Shown here in pieces: positions 20,559 to 30,218 of a stretch of 53,613 bases of DNA. The position numbers and the translations under genes are program-made. The stretch comes from an uncultured Rhodospirillales bacterium (GTDB lineage: Bacteria; Pseudomonadota; Alphaproteobacteria; Reyranellales; Reyranellaceae). Under the pieces are notes generated by a model. That model did not search any database. It had not been told where the DNA came from and saw only the letters and a list, made by a program, of their open reading frames with translations. The stretch covers positions 1 through 53,613 of the forward strand of contig CADECW010000040.1 in the NCBI GenBank assembly GCA_902825855.1. Reading direction: 5' to 3'. How positions within the stretch are numbered: the first letter of the stretch is position 1; each line of letters begins with the position of its first letter.

Positions 20559-21662
20559 ATGGGTGACCCGCCGTTTCGCGCTGAAGTCATCGGCAGTCTG
20601 CTGCGGCCGCGCATCCTCAAGGATACGGCGACGGCGATCGCCAACGGCAAGGCCGATGCGGCCGACTACCAGTCGGTGCTGGAACGCGAGATCGGCCGCG
20701 TCGTCGCCCGGCAGGAGGCGCTCGGCCTCCGGGTCGCCACCGACGGCGAATTCGGCCGCACGTCCTGGTTCGGTTTCTTCTTCGAAGGACTCGACGGCTT
20801 TCGCCTGCAGCCGTCGCTGTTCCGTTTTCGCGACACCGAAGGCGGCAGCTTCGAGTGGCCGACCTGCGTCGCCGGCGCGCCGATCCGCCGCCGCGCGCCG
20901 ATCACGCTCGCCGAATACCGGCGGGTCAAGAAGTTCACCAGGTCTGCCTTGCCCAAGGCGACCCTGCCGACACCCAGCGCCTTCCACTTCTTTCGCTTCA
21001 CCCAGCCCTTCGATCCGGCGGTCTACGACCAGCAGCGCTACTTCGACGACCTCGTGGCGGTCTATCGGGCGGAGCTTGCCGAGCTCGCCCTCGCCGGCTG
21101 CACCTACGTGCAGATGGACGAGGTGCCGGTGGCCATGCTGTGCGATCCGCTGGTGCGGGAGCAGGCCGCCGCCGAGGGCGGCGACCCCGACAAGCTGCTC
21201 GATCTCTATGTCGACGTGATGCGCCGCATCCTCAGCGAGCGTCCGGCCGGTATGACCGTCGGGGTGCATCTCTGCCGGGGCAACTTCCGCAGCCGATGGA
21301 TGGCGTCGGGCGGTTACGAGCCGGTGGCGGCGCGGCTGTTCAACGACTTTCCCGTCGACGTCTATTTCCTCGAATACGACAGCCAGCGCGCCGGCGATTT
21401 CTCGCCGCTGCGCCATGTCCCGAAGGATCGCCATGTCGTGCTGGGGCTGGTCTCGTCCAAGACGCCGGTGCTGGAAAGCCGCGACGACCTCAGGCGGCGC
21501 ATCGACGAGGCGGCGAAGTTCGTCGACTCCGAGCGCCTGTCGCTTTCCTCGCAATGCGGTTTCGCCAGCGTCGCCGGCGGCAACTCGATCGACGAGGACA
21601 CGCAGTGGGCCAAGCTTGGCCTGATCGTCGATACCGCACGCGCCGTCTGGGGCACGGCCTAG
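20559..21662 (+). CDS. MetE C-terminal-like (cobalamin-independent) methyltransferase
   Basis: 367 aa, about half the size of full MetE; it corresponds to the C-terminal catalytic barrel alone. The zinc ligands are intact: His237 and Cys239 in VGVHLCRGN, Glu272 in FLEYDS, and Cys333 in SSQCGFAS. It begins with the family pattern FRAEVIGSLLRPRIL. Proteins of this type transfer a methyl group to a thiol, but stand-alone ones often do not use methyl-tetrahydrofolate-triglutamate and serve other methyl donors. Homocysteine as acceptor is therefore uncertain. It is six bases after the PPOX gene and eight before the binding-protein gene. Confidence 0.85.
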   Translation: MGDPPFRAEVIGSLLRPRILKDTATAIANGKADAADYQSVLEREIGRVVARQEALGLRVATDGEFGRTSWFGFFFEGLDGFRLQPSLFRFRDTEGGSFEWPTCVAGAPIRRRAPITLAEYRRVKKFTRSALPKATLPTPSAFHFFRFTQPFDPAVYDQQRYFDDLVAVYRAELAELALAGCTYVQMDEVPVAMLCDPLVREQAAAEGGDPDKLLDLYVDVMRRILSERPAGMTVGVHLCRGNFRSRWMASGGYEPVAARLFNDFPVDVYFLEYDSQRAGDFSPLRHVPKDRHVVLGLVSSKTPVLESRDDLRRRIDEAAKFVDSERLSLSSQCGFASVAGGNSIDEDTQWAKLGLIVDTARAVWGTA

Positions 21663-21669
21663 GGTCCCA

Positions 21670-22449
21670 ATGATGAGGCGATTGACGAGGCGCAGCTTTA
21701 CCGGACTGGCCTTCGCGACCGGCTCCTGTACGCCAGCGCCGTCGGTCGCCGTGCGCACCATGACTCCGGGCAAGCTCCTGATCGGCACCTACTTCGTGAA
21801 CCCGCCCTTCGAATATGTTTCCGATGGGCAGAGGATCGGCTTCGAGGTCGACCTGATGAACGAGATCGCGGCGCGCCTGTCGCTGGCGCCCGTGTTCGTC
21901 GATACCGAGTGGGAGAGGATCCTGCAGGAGATGCAGTCGGCCCGCTATGACTGCATCGTCGGCGGCATCACCGTCACGCCCGAGCGAAGGCGCCTGCTCG
22001 CCTGGTCCACGCCCTACATGACGACGACGCTGAGCCTCGTTGTCGACGGCCGGCGCTCGCCCGACCTTCGCAGCCTGGCCGACTTCCGGAGCGCAACCGT
22101 TGGCGTCCAGGCGGCGACGACCGACTACGACATCGCCATCAGGATGCAGCGCAAGGGCGAGATCGGCAGCGTCAAAGTCTATCCCTTCGCGCGGATCCAG
22201 GACGCCATGGTCGATCTCGCTGCGGGCCGCATCACCGCGGTGATGAAGGTCTATCCGGTGGCGGCCTGGCTGGCGCGTCAGACGCCGGGCCTGGTGATTG
22301 CGGCCCAGGTGCCCGATGATCCGCAGCCGCTCGCCATCGGCTTCCGGCACGACCAGCGCGAGCTCTTGAGCGCGGTCGACCGCATCCTGGCCGATCTGAA
22401 GCGTGACGGCGCGTACACCCACTTGGCCCGGAAATGGGGCGTTCCGTGA
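21670..22449 (+). CDS. Family 3 solute-binding protein (amino-acid type), exported
   Basis: 259 aa. The N-terminus MMRRLTRRSFTGLAFATGSC has a twin-arginine RRSF motif. A cysteine at residue 20 hints at lipid attachment, although the preceding TGS is not an ideal lipobox. The mature part has the SBP_bac_3 pattern: LIGTYFVNPPFEYV, IGFEVDLMNEIAARL, YDCIVGGITVTPERR, and a DLRSLADFRSATVGVQ hinge region. It should bind an amino acid or related compound outside the cytoplasm. No permease or ATPase accompanies it. Instead, the stop overlaps the start of a membrane nucleotide cyclase, which suggests a sensory rather than transport role. Confidence 0.87.
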   Translation: MMRRLTRRSFTGLAFATGSCTPAPSVAVRTMTPGKLLIGTYFVNPPFEYVSDGQRIGFEVDLMNEIAARLSLAPVFVDTEWERILQEMQSARYDCIVGGITVTPERRRLLAWSTPYMTTTLSLVVDGRRSPDLRSLADFRSATVGVQAATTDYDIAIRMQRKGEIGSVKVYPFARIQDAMVDLAAGRITAVMKVYPVAAWLARQTPGLVIAAQVPDDPQPLAIGFRHDQRELLSAVDRILADLKRDGAYTHLARKWGVP

Positions 22450-24401
22450 AGCGCAAGGCGGCGCTGTTCCTGCTGGCGGTGATGCTGTCCGTCAGTCTCG
22501 GCGCCATCATCGTGACGTCGCTGGCCATGTATCGGCTCGCATCGGAGCGCTACGCCCAGGAGATCCGCAAGATCGAGGCAAGCCTCGGCGATCGTTTCGC
22601 CGTCTTCGAGACCATGCTGCGCGACGAGCATGAGCGCATCACATCGCATATGGAAAAGGTGATGCCGTCGATTGCGCTGGACCTTGAGGCGAGCGGCCGG
22701 CCCCCCGGCGCGCTTTCGAACGAGGAGATGACGGCGCTGTCACATCGTCATGGCGTTCAGCACATCTATTTCATCAATCGCAATCATGTCGTCTTCCAGA
22801 CCAACTATCGACCGGACTTGAACCTCGCCTTCCCCAAGGGGCCGTTCACCCGGTTCCTCGATTCGGTGTTCGGCGGCAACCGGGTCATGAGCGACGGCAT
22901 CGACATCAGCCAGGCGACGGGAACGCTCAAGACCTACAGCTACCTTGGGCCCAAGGACAAAGACTACGTCATCGAGATCTCGACCGACGTGCGCGGCAGC
23001 CTCGATTCGACCGGCTACGGCTGGATGGCGAAGTACTTCTTCGACGAGTTGCTGACCGACCCGGTTCGCTCGAATCCGTCGATCAAGGAACTCGACATCT
23101 ACCTTATCAACCAGACCGCCGCCTGGTCGCTGATCCATCCGGGACAGAAGCTCGATCCGTCGCTGGCCGAACGCATCGTCGAGAAGCGGCGTGAGGAGAT
23201 CAGCAGCGCCGATGGCCGTTATCTCACCGTCTACAGCGCCGAGCAGACGTCGTCGGCTACCAAGCCCGACCATCCGGTGACTGCCAAGCACGTGATCCGG
23301 AAGATCACCTATGACGTCGGGCTGGCGCGCGAGGCGGTGATCCAGGTCCTGCTGAGCTCGCTGCTCGTGCTGGCGATCCTTATGCCGATGGTGTTCTGGA
23401 TCGCCTCCCGGCAACTGCAGAAGCAGCTTCTCGACCCGCTGTTCAACCTGCGCGGCGAGGCCGGCGCGATCGCGAAGGGCGATCTCAACCAGACGATCGC
23501 CAACACCGACCGTCGCGACGAGATCGGCCAGCTGGCGCTCAGCTTTGCGTCGATGCGCGACGCCGTGCGCAGGACCATCACCGATCTCAAGGAGACCAAC
23601 ATCTCGATCGAGCGCTTCGTGCCGCAGGCCTTCCTTGCAATCGTCGGCAAGCCGTCGATCGTCGAGGTCGAGCTGGGCGACAACAAGCGCAAGGACATGA
23701 CGATCCTGTTCTCCGACATCAGGAACTTCACGACCCTGTCGGAAGCGATGACGCCGGACGAGAACTTCACCTTCATCAACGCCTATCTCGAGCACATGGG
23801 CCCGGTGATCCGCGACCACAATGGCTTCATCGACAAGTATATCGGCGACGCCATCATGGCGCTGTTCGAATCGCCCGACGATGCGGTCAAGGCCGGGCTT
23901 GCCATGCTCGACACCCTCGATGCCTTCAATGCCGTACGTCGCGCCGCCGGTCGCTCGCCGATCGCCATCGGAATCGGCATCAACACCGGCACCCTGATGA
24001 TGGGCACGATCGGCGAGAAGCATCGCATGGACGGCACCGTCATCTCCGACGCCGTCAACCTCGCCTCGCGAGTCGAGAGCCTGACCAAGGCCTATGGCGT
24101 CGCGATGCTGGTCTCGCAGTACACCGTGCTGGGTCTGGCCGATCCCAAGGCCTACGACATCCGCCCGATCGACGTCGTCGTGGTCAAGGGCAAGAGCCGT
24201 CCGGTGATGATCAGCGAGGTGTTCCAGCACGACCCGGCCGAACAGCGCGCCGCCAAGGCCGGTACGCGCGACCTTCTGCAGTCGGGGGTCGAAGCCCTGG
24301 GACGCCGCGACCTGGCGTGCGCCCGCCGATTCTTCCAGGAGTCGCTCGACAGGCTGCCCGGCGATCTGGCGGCCAGCAATCTCCTGCAGAAATGCGTCTG
24401 A
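22446..24401 (+). CDS. Membrane class III adenylate/guanylate cyclase with HAMP domain
   Basis: 651 aa from GTG 22446, which forms a GTGA overlap with the upstream stop; ATG 22434 would add four residues. TM1 is at residues about 5-27. An extracytoplasmic sensor region of about 265 residues (Cache-like) follows. TM2 is at about 296-320, a HAMP linker at about 320-375 (DPLFNLRGEAGAIAKGDLNQ), and the cyclase domain at about 415-590. The two metal aspartates are present in LFSDIRNFT and YIGDAIMALF. The Lys before the latter and the Thr in GTVISDAVNLASR suggest ATP as substrate, with GTP not excluded. Translational coupling to the binding protein implies joint action: ligand outside, cyclic nucleotide inside. 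Confidence 0.92.
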   Translation: MKRKAALFLLAVMLSVSLGAIIVTSLAMYRLASERYAQEIRKIEASLGDRFAVFETMLRDEHERITSHMEKVMPSIALDLEASGRPPGALSNEEMTALSHRHGVQHIYFINRNHVVFQTNYRPDLNLAFPKGPFTRFLDSVFGGNRVMSDGIDISQATGTLKTYSYLGPKDKDYVIEISTDVRGSLDSTGYGWMAKYFFDELLTDPVRSNPSIKELDIYLINQTAAWSLIHPGQKLDPSLAERIVEKRREEISSADGRYLTVYSAEQTSSATKPDHPVTAKHVIRKITYDVGLAREAVIQVLLSSLLVLAILMPMVFWIASRQLQKQLLDPLFNLRGEAGAIAKGDLNQTIANTDRRDEIGQLALSFASMRDAVRRTITDLKETNISIERFVPQAFLAIVGKPSIVEVELGDNKRKDMTILFSDIRNFTTLSEAMTPDENFTFINAYLEHMGPVIRDHNGFIDKYIGDAIMALFESPDDAVKAGLAMLDTLDAFNAVRRAAGRSPIAIGIGINTGTLMMGTIGEKHRMDGTVISDAVNLASRVESLTKAYGVAMLVSQYTVLGLADPKAYDIRPIDVVVVKGKSRPVMISEVFQHDPAEQRAAKAGTRDLLQSGVEALGRRDLACARRFFQESLDRLPGDLAASNLLQKCV

Positions 24402-24408
24402 GGTTCGT

Positions 24409-25077
24409 TCAGGCCGACGACTTCTTGTAGATCGCGTCGACGTGGACGTCGGCGCAGTCGATGACGGGGAAGCCGCAGTCGTGGCCGGCGAAAGCCAGGA
24501 ACAGGTCGGTGCCGCCAAGCAGCACGGCCTCGGCGCCGCGCTCGGCGAGGCGGCGGCCGGCGGCGAAGAAGGTCCGGCGCTGTTGATCGACGACGCGGCC
24601 GATGCTCGCCATGTCGACATAGCACTGCTGCACCCGCTCGAACTCATCGCCCTCCGGGGCAATGACCTCGGCCTTGGTGATCTTGCCATAGAGCTTGCTC
24701 GCCATGACCACGCGCGTGCCGATGATGCCCACGCGCTTCAGGCCGCGCTGGTTGATGGCGGCGTCGACCGGATCGAGGCCGTTGATCAGCGGCAGCGGCG
24801 AGATCGCCTCCAGCTCCCTGATGCAGAAGTGCCCGCCCATCGAGGTGACGGCAGCGGCCTCTGCGCCGGCGCCCTTCAGATGGCCGATCAGCCGGACGAA
24901 GATCTCGGCCTGGCGGTCCGGGCGCCCATCTCCCATGTTGCGGCTCATGTCGCGCACGTCGGCGTAGGCGATGGTGAGGTCGAGCGGGATGTTCGAGGCG
25001 TGATGCCGCTCGATCAGGCCGCGGTGATAGAAGTCCGTGGCGGCCGGGCCGATGCCGCCGATCAAACCGATGTGCAT
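24409..25077 (-). CDS. Asp/Glu racemase-family protein lacking both catalytic cysteines
   Basis: 222 aa. The fold is that of the Asp/Glu/hydantoin racemase family, recognised from IGLIGGIGPAATDFYHRGL, MGDGRPDRQAEIFVRL and the C-terminal LGGTDLFLAF. In active members two cysteines act as acid and base, in a C-N-T-x-H motif and a G-C-T motif. Here the first position is Ser79 (TSMGGHF, His83 kept) and the second is Gly189 (LLGGTDL). It is therefore unlikely to be an ordinary two-cysteine racemase. It is the last gene of a seven-gene minus-strand operon with an ABC importer and two amidohydrolases, 13 bases after the permease. Confidence 0.82.
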   Translation of the reverse strand: MHIGLIGGIGPAATDFYHRGLIERHHASNIPLDLTIAYADVRDMSRNMGDGRPDRQAEIFVRLIGHLKGAGAEAAAVTSMGGHFCIRELEAISPLPLINGLDPVDAAINQRGLKRVGIIGTRVVMASKLYGKITKAEVIAPEGDEFERVQQCYVDMASIGRVVDQQRRTFFAAGRRLAERGAEAVLLGGTDLFLAFAGHDCGFPVIDCADVHVDAIYKKSSA

Positions 25078-25090
25078 GGTTCGTGCTTTC

Positions 25091-25984
25091 TCAGCGCGCC
25101 GCGCGGCGCTGGATGATCAGGTTGGCCGCGACCGTCAGCAGCAGCGTCACCGTCATCAGGATGAAGGCGATGGCGCCGCCGAACGGCCAGTTGGTCTGCT
25201 GGGTGAACTGGTTGTAGATCAGCGGCGCCATCATCTTGAACAGCGGCCCGCCCAGCAGGAAGGGCGTGGCGTAGGCGTTCATCGCCAGGATGAAGGTCAG
25301 GATGGTGCCGGCCAGGATGCCGGGCAACGCCAGCGGCCACAGGACGCGCCAGAACATGGTGGCGGGCGGCGCGCCCAGGCTGAAGGCTGCTTCCTCGACC
25401 GAGCGATCGATGCCCTCGATCACGCTCTGCAGGCTGAGCACCATGAACGGCAGGTTGACGGCGATGATGCCGATGATCACCGCCTTCTCGGTGAACATGA
25501 TCTCGAACGGCTTGTCGATCAGGCCAAGGCCCATCAGGCTCGCATTGACGAAGCCCTTGTTGCCGAACACGACCATCCAGCCGGCCGCGCGCACGGAGTT
25601 GCCGACGAACAGCGGCAGGACGATCGAGATGATCAAGAGGTTCTTGAAGCGGCTCTGCGTGCGCGCCACGACATAGGCCAGCGGAAAGCCCAGCACCAGG
25701 CAGACCGCGGTCACCAGCACGGCGATGCGCACGGTCGTCCACAGGATCGTGGTGTAGTAGGGGTCGGTGAAGAACTTGACGTAGTTGGCGATCGTGACCG
25801 CCTCGACCATCATCTTCCTGGCCGGCACGAACTCGTTCAGGCTGTAGCGGAACAGGATGACGAGCGGCGCCAGCAACGCGATCGCGACAAACACCGTCGC
25901 CGGCGTCAGCAACGCGGCGGCGGTGAGGCCCTCGCCCCGTCGCTTCTCGACGACGGGGCCATGTGCGATCGCGGTGTCGGTCAT
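25091..25984 (-). CDS. ABC transporter permease (PotB-like)
   Basis: 297 aa, six membrane segments. The binding-protein-dependent permease signature lies near EEAAFSLGAPPATMFWRVLWP, the EAA loop that docks on the ATPase. The polyamine/PotB-type N-terminus has a long first periplasmic loop (NEFVPARKMMVEAVTIANY). It follows the binding-protein gene by 12 bases. With the second permease at 28165 and the ATPase at 27089 it completes a type I importer. The transported compound is not polyamine by necessity; this family also carries phosphonates, opines and amino-acid derivatives. Confidence 0.93.
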   Translation of the reverse strand: MTDTAIAHGPVVEKRRGEGLTAAALLTPATVFVAIALLAPLVILFRYSLNEFVPARKMMVEAVTIANYVKFFTDPYYTTILWTTVRIAVLVTAVCLVLGFPLAYVVARTQSRFKNLLIISIVLPLFVGNSVRAAGWMVVFGNKGFVNASLMGLGLIDKPFEIMFTEKAVIIGIIAVNLPFMVLSLQSVIEGIDRSVEEAAFSLGAPPATMFWRVLWPLALPGILAGTILTFILAMNAYATPFLLGGPLFKMMAPLIYNQFTQQTNWPFGGAIAFILMTVTLLLTVAANLIIQRRAAR

Positions 25985-25996
25985 GCCGTGCGGCCG

Positions 25997-27052
25997 TCAG
26001 CCTTTGAAGGACTTGTTCCACCAGTCCTGGAAGGCGACGTCGTTCTTCGACATGTAGGCATAGTCGAGATCGACCAGCCGCTTCTGCTCCTCGGGCGTGA
26101 AGCCGATGCGCTTCTGGACGTCCTCCGGCACCTTGGCGTCGGTGACCGTGGGGTTGTAGCCCATGTCGACGGCGAACAGCTCCTGCGCCGAGGCCGCCAT
26201 CATGGCGTCGAGCCAGGCATAGCCGCCCTCCTTGTTGGGCGCGTTCTTCGGCATCACGAAGCCTGAGACGTACATCGGCACGCCTTCCTTGGGCGCCACG
26301 GTCTGCACCTTGATGCCGGCGTTCTGCCATTGCACGGCGCGCGCCTTCCACATGATGCCGCAGGCGATCTCGCCGGTCTTGAGCGCCTGGGCGAAGGCTT
26401 CGTTGGACGGATAGATGCGCGCGCCGGCCTTCCGGCAGGCCAGCAGCCGCTCCTTGCCGGGCTCGAAGTTGCTTACCGAGCCGCCCGAGGCGAGGGCCGC
26501 GGCCACCATGTTGTACTGGCGCTGGATGTCGATGATGCCGAGCTTGTTGCCGTGCTTGGGATCGAGCGTGTCGGCGAAGCCGCTCGGCGCCTCCATCATG
26601 TCGGGGTTGTAGAGCACCACCTTGCCCGAATAGATGTGGCCGATGCCGTAGGGATACTTCATCGCCGGGATCAGATTCTTGGCATTGGGCATCTTCGAAT
26701 AATCGAGCTGCTCGGCCAGGCCCTGCTCGTTGAGGTCGTACATGTCGTTGGCGGAAAAGCCCTGCACGTCCGACGTGCCGCGGCGCAGCGTCCGCTCGGC
26801 CATCATCTTGGCCTTGCGCGGGTCGGCGTTCTCCTCGGCATTCACGCACTCCCACTTGGCGGGCGCGAGCAGCGGCGTGTTGATGTTCTTGGTGAGCAGG
26901 CGCGAATAGTCGCCGCCCCAGGTGCCGATGACGATGCGCTTGTTGTCCTGCGCACCGGCCGGCCGGGCCGCAGCCGTAGTAAAGGTGCCTGCTGCAAGGG
27001 CAGCCGCGCCGCCCAGCGCGGTGCGGCGGTTGATCATGAAGCTCTTCGACAT
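25997..27052 (-). CDS. ABC transporter solute-binding protein (PotD/PotF-like), Tat-exported
   Basis: 351 aa. The N-terminus MSKSFMINRRTALGGAAALA is a twin-arginine signal with cleavage probably after PAGAQ. The mature protein begins RIVIGTWGGDYSRLL, the usual start of the spermidine/putrescine-type group (SBP_bac_8/13). Other family blocks are VQGFSANDMYDL and the C-terminal EDVQKRIGFTPEEQKRL. It should capture the substrate in the periplasm. It sits between the ATPase (36 bases upstream) and the PotB-like permease. Strongest clue to substrate is the operon: two amidohydrolases and a racemase-like protein point to a cyclic or acylated amino compound. Confidence 0.92.
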   Translation of the reverse strand: MSKSFMINRRTALGGAAALAAGTFTTAAARPAGAQDNKRIVIGTWGGDYSRLLTKNINTPLLAPAKWECVNAEENADPRKAKMMAERTLRRGTSDVQGFSANDMYDLNEQGLAEQLDYSKMPNAKNLIPAMKYPYGIGHIYSGKVVLYNPDMMEAPSGFADTLDPKHGNKLGIIDIQRQYNMVAAALASGGSVSNFEPGKERLLACRKAGARIYPSNEAFAQALKTGEIACGIMWKARAVQWQNAGIKVQTVAPKEGVPMYVSGFVMPKNAPNKEGGYAWLDAMMAASAQELFAVDMGYNPTVTDAKVPEDVQKRIGFTPEEQKRLVDLDYAYMSKNDVAFQDWWNKSFKG

Positions 27053-27088
27053 TGTTGCCTCCTGTTGTTGGCTCCGTTCCCCCCGGAA

Positions 27089-28164
<1,076 letters not shown>

Positions 28165-28165
<1 letters not shown>

Positions 28166-28986
28166 CAGACCACGCGCGCCAGCTTGACGTATCGATCGGT
28201 GATCAACATCGCCATGCCGATCAGCAAGATCTGCACCACCGAGACCGCCGCGATCGTCGGGTCGATCTTCCATTCCAGGTACTGGAGGACGACGATGGGC
28301 AGCGTCGTGCGGCCGGGGCCGACCAGGAACAGGCTCATCTCGAGATTGCCGAACGAGGTCACGAAGCCGAACAGGGCGCCCGCGACGATGCCCGGCCGGA
28401 TGGCAGGCAGGGTGATGCGCCAGAAGGTGACGAAGGCATTGGCCCCGAGATTCTGAGCGGCTTCCTCGATGCTGCGATCGACGCCGACCAGGCTCGCGGT
28501 GACCAGGCGCACCACCCAGGGAATGATGATCACGGTGTGGCCGGCCACCAGGGCGTAGAAGGTGCCGAGAACGTCGACGTCGAGGGCCTTCTCGGCCTCG
28601 ACCTGGAAGACGTACATCGCCGTGCCCAGCACGACGCCCGGCACGATCAGCGGCATCAGCAGGAGCTGCGACAGCGGCAGACGGTAGGCGAAGCGGTGGC
28701 GCACGACGGCCAAGGCTGCCGGCACGCCCAGCGCCAGGCCGAAAAAGGTCGCCAGCACGCCGACCTGGAAGCTCATGCGGAAGCCTTCGACGAACTTCGG
28801 TTGGTCGAGAATGGCGGCGAACCAGCGCACGCTGTAACCCTCGGGCGGGAAGGAGGGGATTTCCTGCTGGAAGAAGGCGAGCCAGGTGACGAAGACGAGC
28901 GGCGTGAGAATGTAGCCGAGCGTGATCGCCGCCGCGCCGTTGAGGGCCCAGCGGCGCGCGCGCCGTCGGATGACGGCAGCGATCAC
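28165..28986 (-). CDS. ABC transporter permease (PotC-like)
   Basis: 273 aa, six membrane segments, with the EAA loop in EEAAQNLGANAFVTFWRITLP. The GTG start at 28986 overlaps the stop of the amidohydrolase upstream as GTGA, a sign of coupled translation. It is the second permease of the importer. The order in the operon is unusual: PotC-like permease, ATPase, binding protein, PotB-like permease. Confidence 0.93.
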
Positions 28987-30218
28987 AGGGTGTTCTTGTG
29001 GAAGCGGCCGCCCTTCATGATGGCGGAGAGATGCGGGCCGCCATCCTTGAACAGGCCGAGATTCTTCAGAGGATCGCCGTCGACAACCAGGAGGTCAGCG
29101 AAGGCGCCGGGCTCGACGACGCCGAGCCTGCCTTCCTGGCGCACGACTTCGGCGCCGATCAAGGTCGCCGAGCGGATGACCTCGATCGCGGGCATCACGC
29201 GGCCGCGGATCTGGAATTCCACGGTCTGCTCGTCTTCCAGCGCCCCCAACAGGTCGGAGCCGTAGGCCATGCGCACGCCGGCCTTGCGGCAGAGTTCCAG
29301 CTCCTTGAAGCCGTACTTCAGGACCTCGTCGTTCTTTTCGAGCATCTCCCTGGGCATGCCGAGCTCGGCAGCGCGTCGCTTCATGGCGTCGTAGGCGATC
29401 AGGTTGGGCACCATGTAGACGCCCTTCTGCGCCATCAGCCTGGCAGTCGGCGCGTCCACCAGGTTGCCGTGCTCGATGGTGCGCACGCCGCACTTCACGG
29501 CCCGGGTGATCGCTTCAGGCGTGTAGGCGTGGGTCAGCACGTAGCGGCCGAAGGCATGCGCCTCCTCGACCGCGGCGGTGATCTCCTCCTCGGTGAACTG
29601 CAGCGATTCCAGCGGATCGTAGGGCGAGGCGACGCCGCCCGAGACCATCAGCTTCACCTGGTCGGCGCCCTGGCGCATCTGCTCGCGCGCTGCCTTGCGC
29701 ACTTCGTCGGGGCCGTCGGCGATGGCGCGGATGAACACCATGCCGTTGCAGCAGAGGCACGGCGGACCCATCGTGTCGGTGCGCCGGTTGCGATCGTTGT
29801 GGCCGCCGGTCGGACCGATGGACCGACAGGAGATGAAGAGCCGCGGACCCGGGATCAGGCCGGAATCGATGGCGGTCTTGGTGCCCCAGTCTGCGCCGCC
29901 GGCGTCGCGCACCGTGGTGAAGCCGCGATCGAGCATGCGTTTCAGGCGGCCGGTCGAACGCGCCATCATCAGGGTCAGCGGCACCGCCTCCATGCGGTTG
30001 ATGTAGACCTCGCTGTGATGCGTGTGCACATGGCAGTCGATCAGGCCCGGCATCAGCGTGCGCTTGCCGCAATCGATCACGTCGGCGTTCGTCGCCTTGA
30101 TCGGCTTGGCCGACACTTCCTTGATGACGTCGCCCTCGACCAGCACTTCATAGCCGGCGCGGGCTTCCTTCCAGCGCGGATCGAGCAGACGCAGGTTCCG
30201 GAACAGGAAGGTCATCAT
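28983..30218 (-). CDS. Metal-dependent amidohydrolase (imidazolonepropionase/prolidase-like), copy A
   Basis: 411 aa starting at MMTFLFRNLRLLDPRW; the start overlaps the stop of copy B (ATGATGA). The amidohydrolase metal-binding motif is LIDCHVHTHHSE near residue 60. Further ligands lie in THAYTPEAITRAVKCGVRT, TIEHGNLVD and YGSDLLG. The composite small beta domain at both ends (N-terminal RNLRLLDPRW and C-terminal GAFADLLVVDGDPLKNL) is classic for COG1228 enzymes. These hydrolyse cyclic amides, Xaa-Pro dipeptides or similar. It is paralogous to the next gene upstream. Its GTGA overlap with the permease suggests the imported compound is the substrate. Confidence 0.92.
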   Translation of the reverse strand: MMTFLFRNLRLLDPRWKEARAGYEVLVEGDVIKEVSAKPIKATNADVIDCGKRTLMPGLIDCHVHTHHSEVYINRMEAVPLTLMMARSTGRLKRMLDRGFTTVRDAGGADWGTKTAIDSGLIPGPRLFISCRSIGPTGGHNDRNRRTDTMGPPCLCCNGMVFIRAIADGPDEVRKAAREQMRQGADQVKLMVSGGVASPYDPLESLQFTEEEITAAVEEAHAFGRYVLTHAYTPEAITRAVKCGVRTIEHGNLVDAPTARLMAQKGVYMVPNLIAYDAMKRRAAELGMPREMLEKNDEVLKYGFKELELCRKAGVRMAYGSDLLGALEDEQTVEFQIRGRVMPAIEVIRSATLIGAEVVRQEGRLGVVEPGAFADLLVVDGDPLKNLGLFKDGGPHLSAIMKGGRFHKNTL

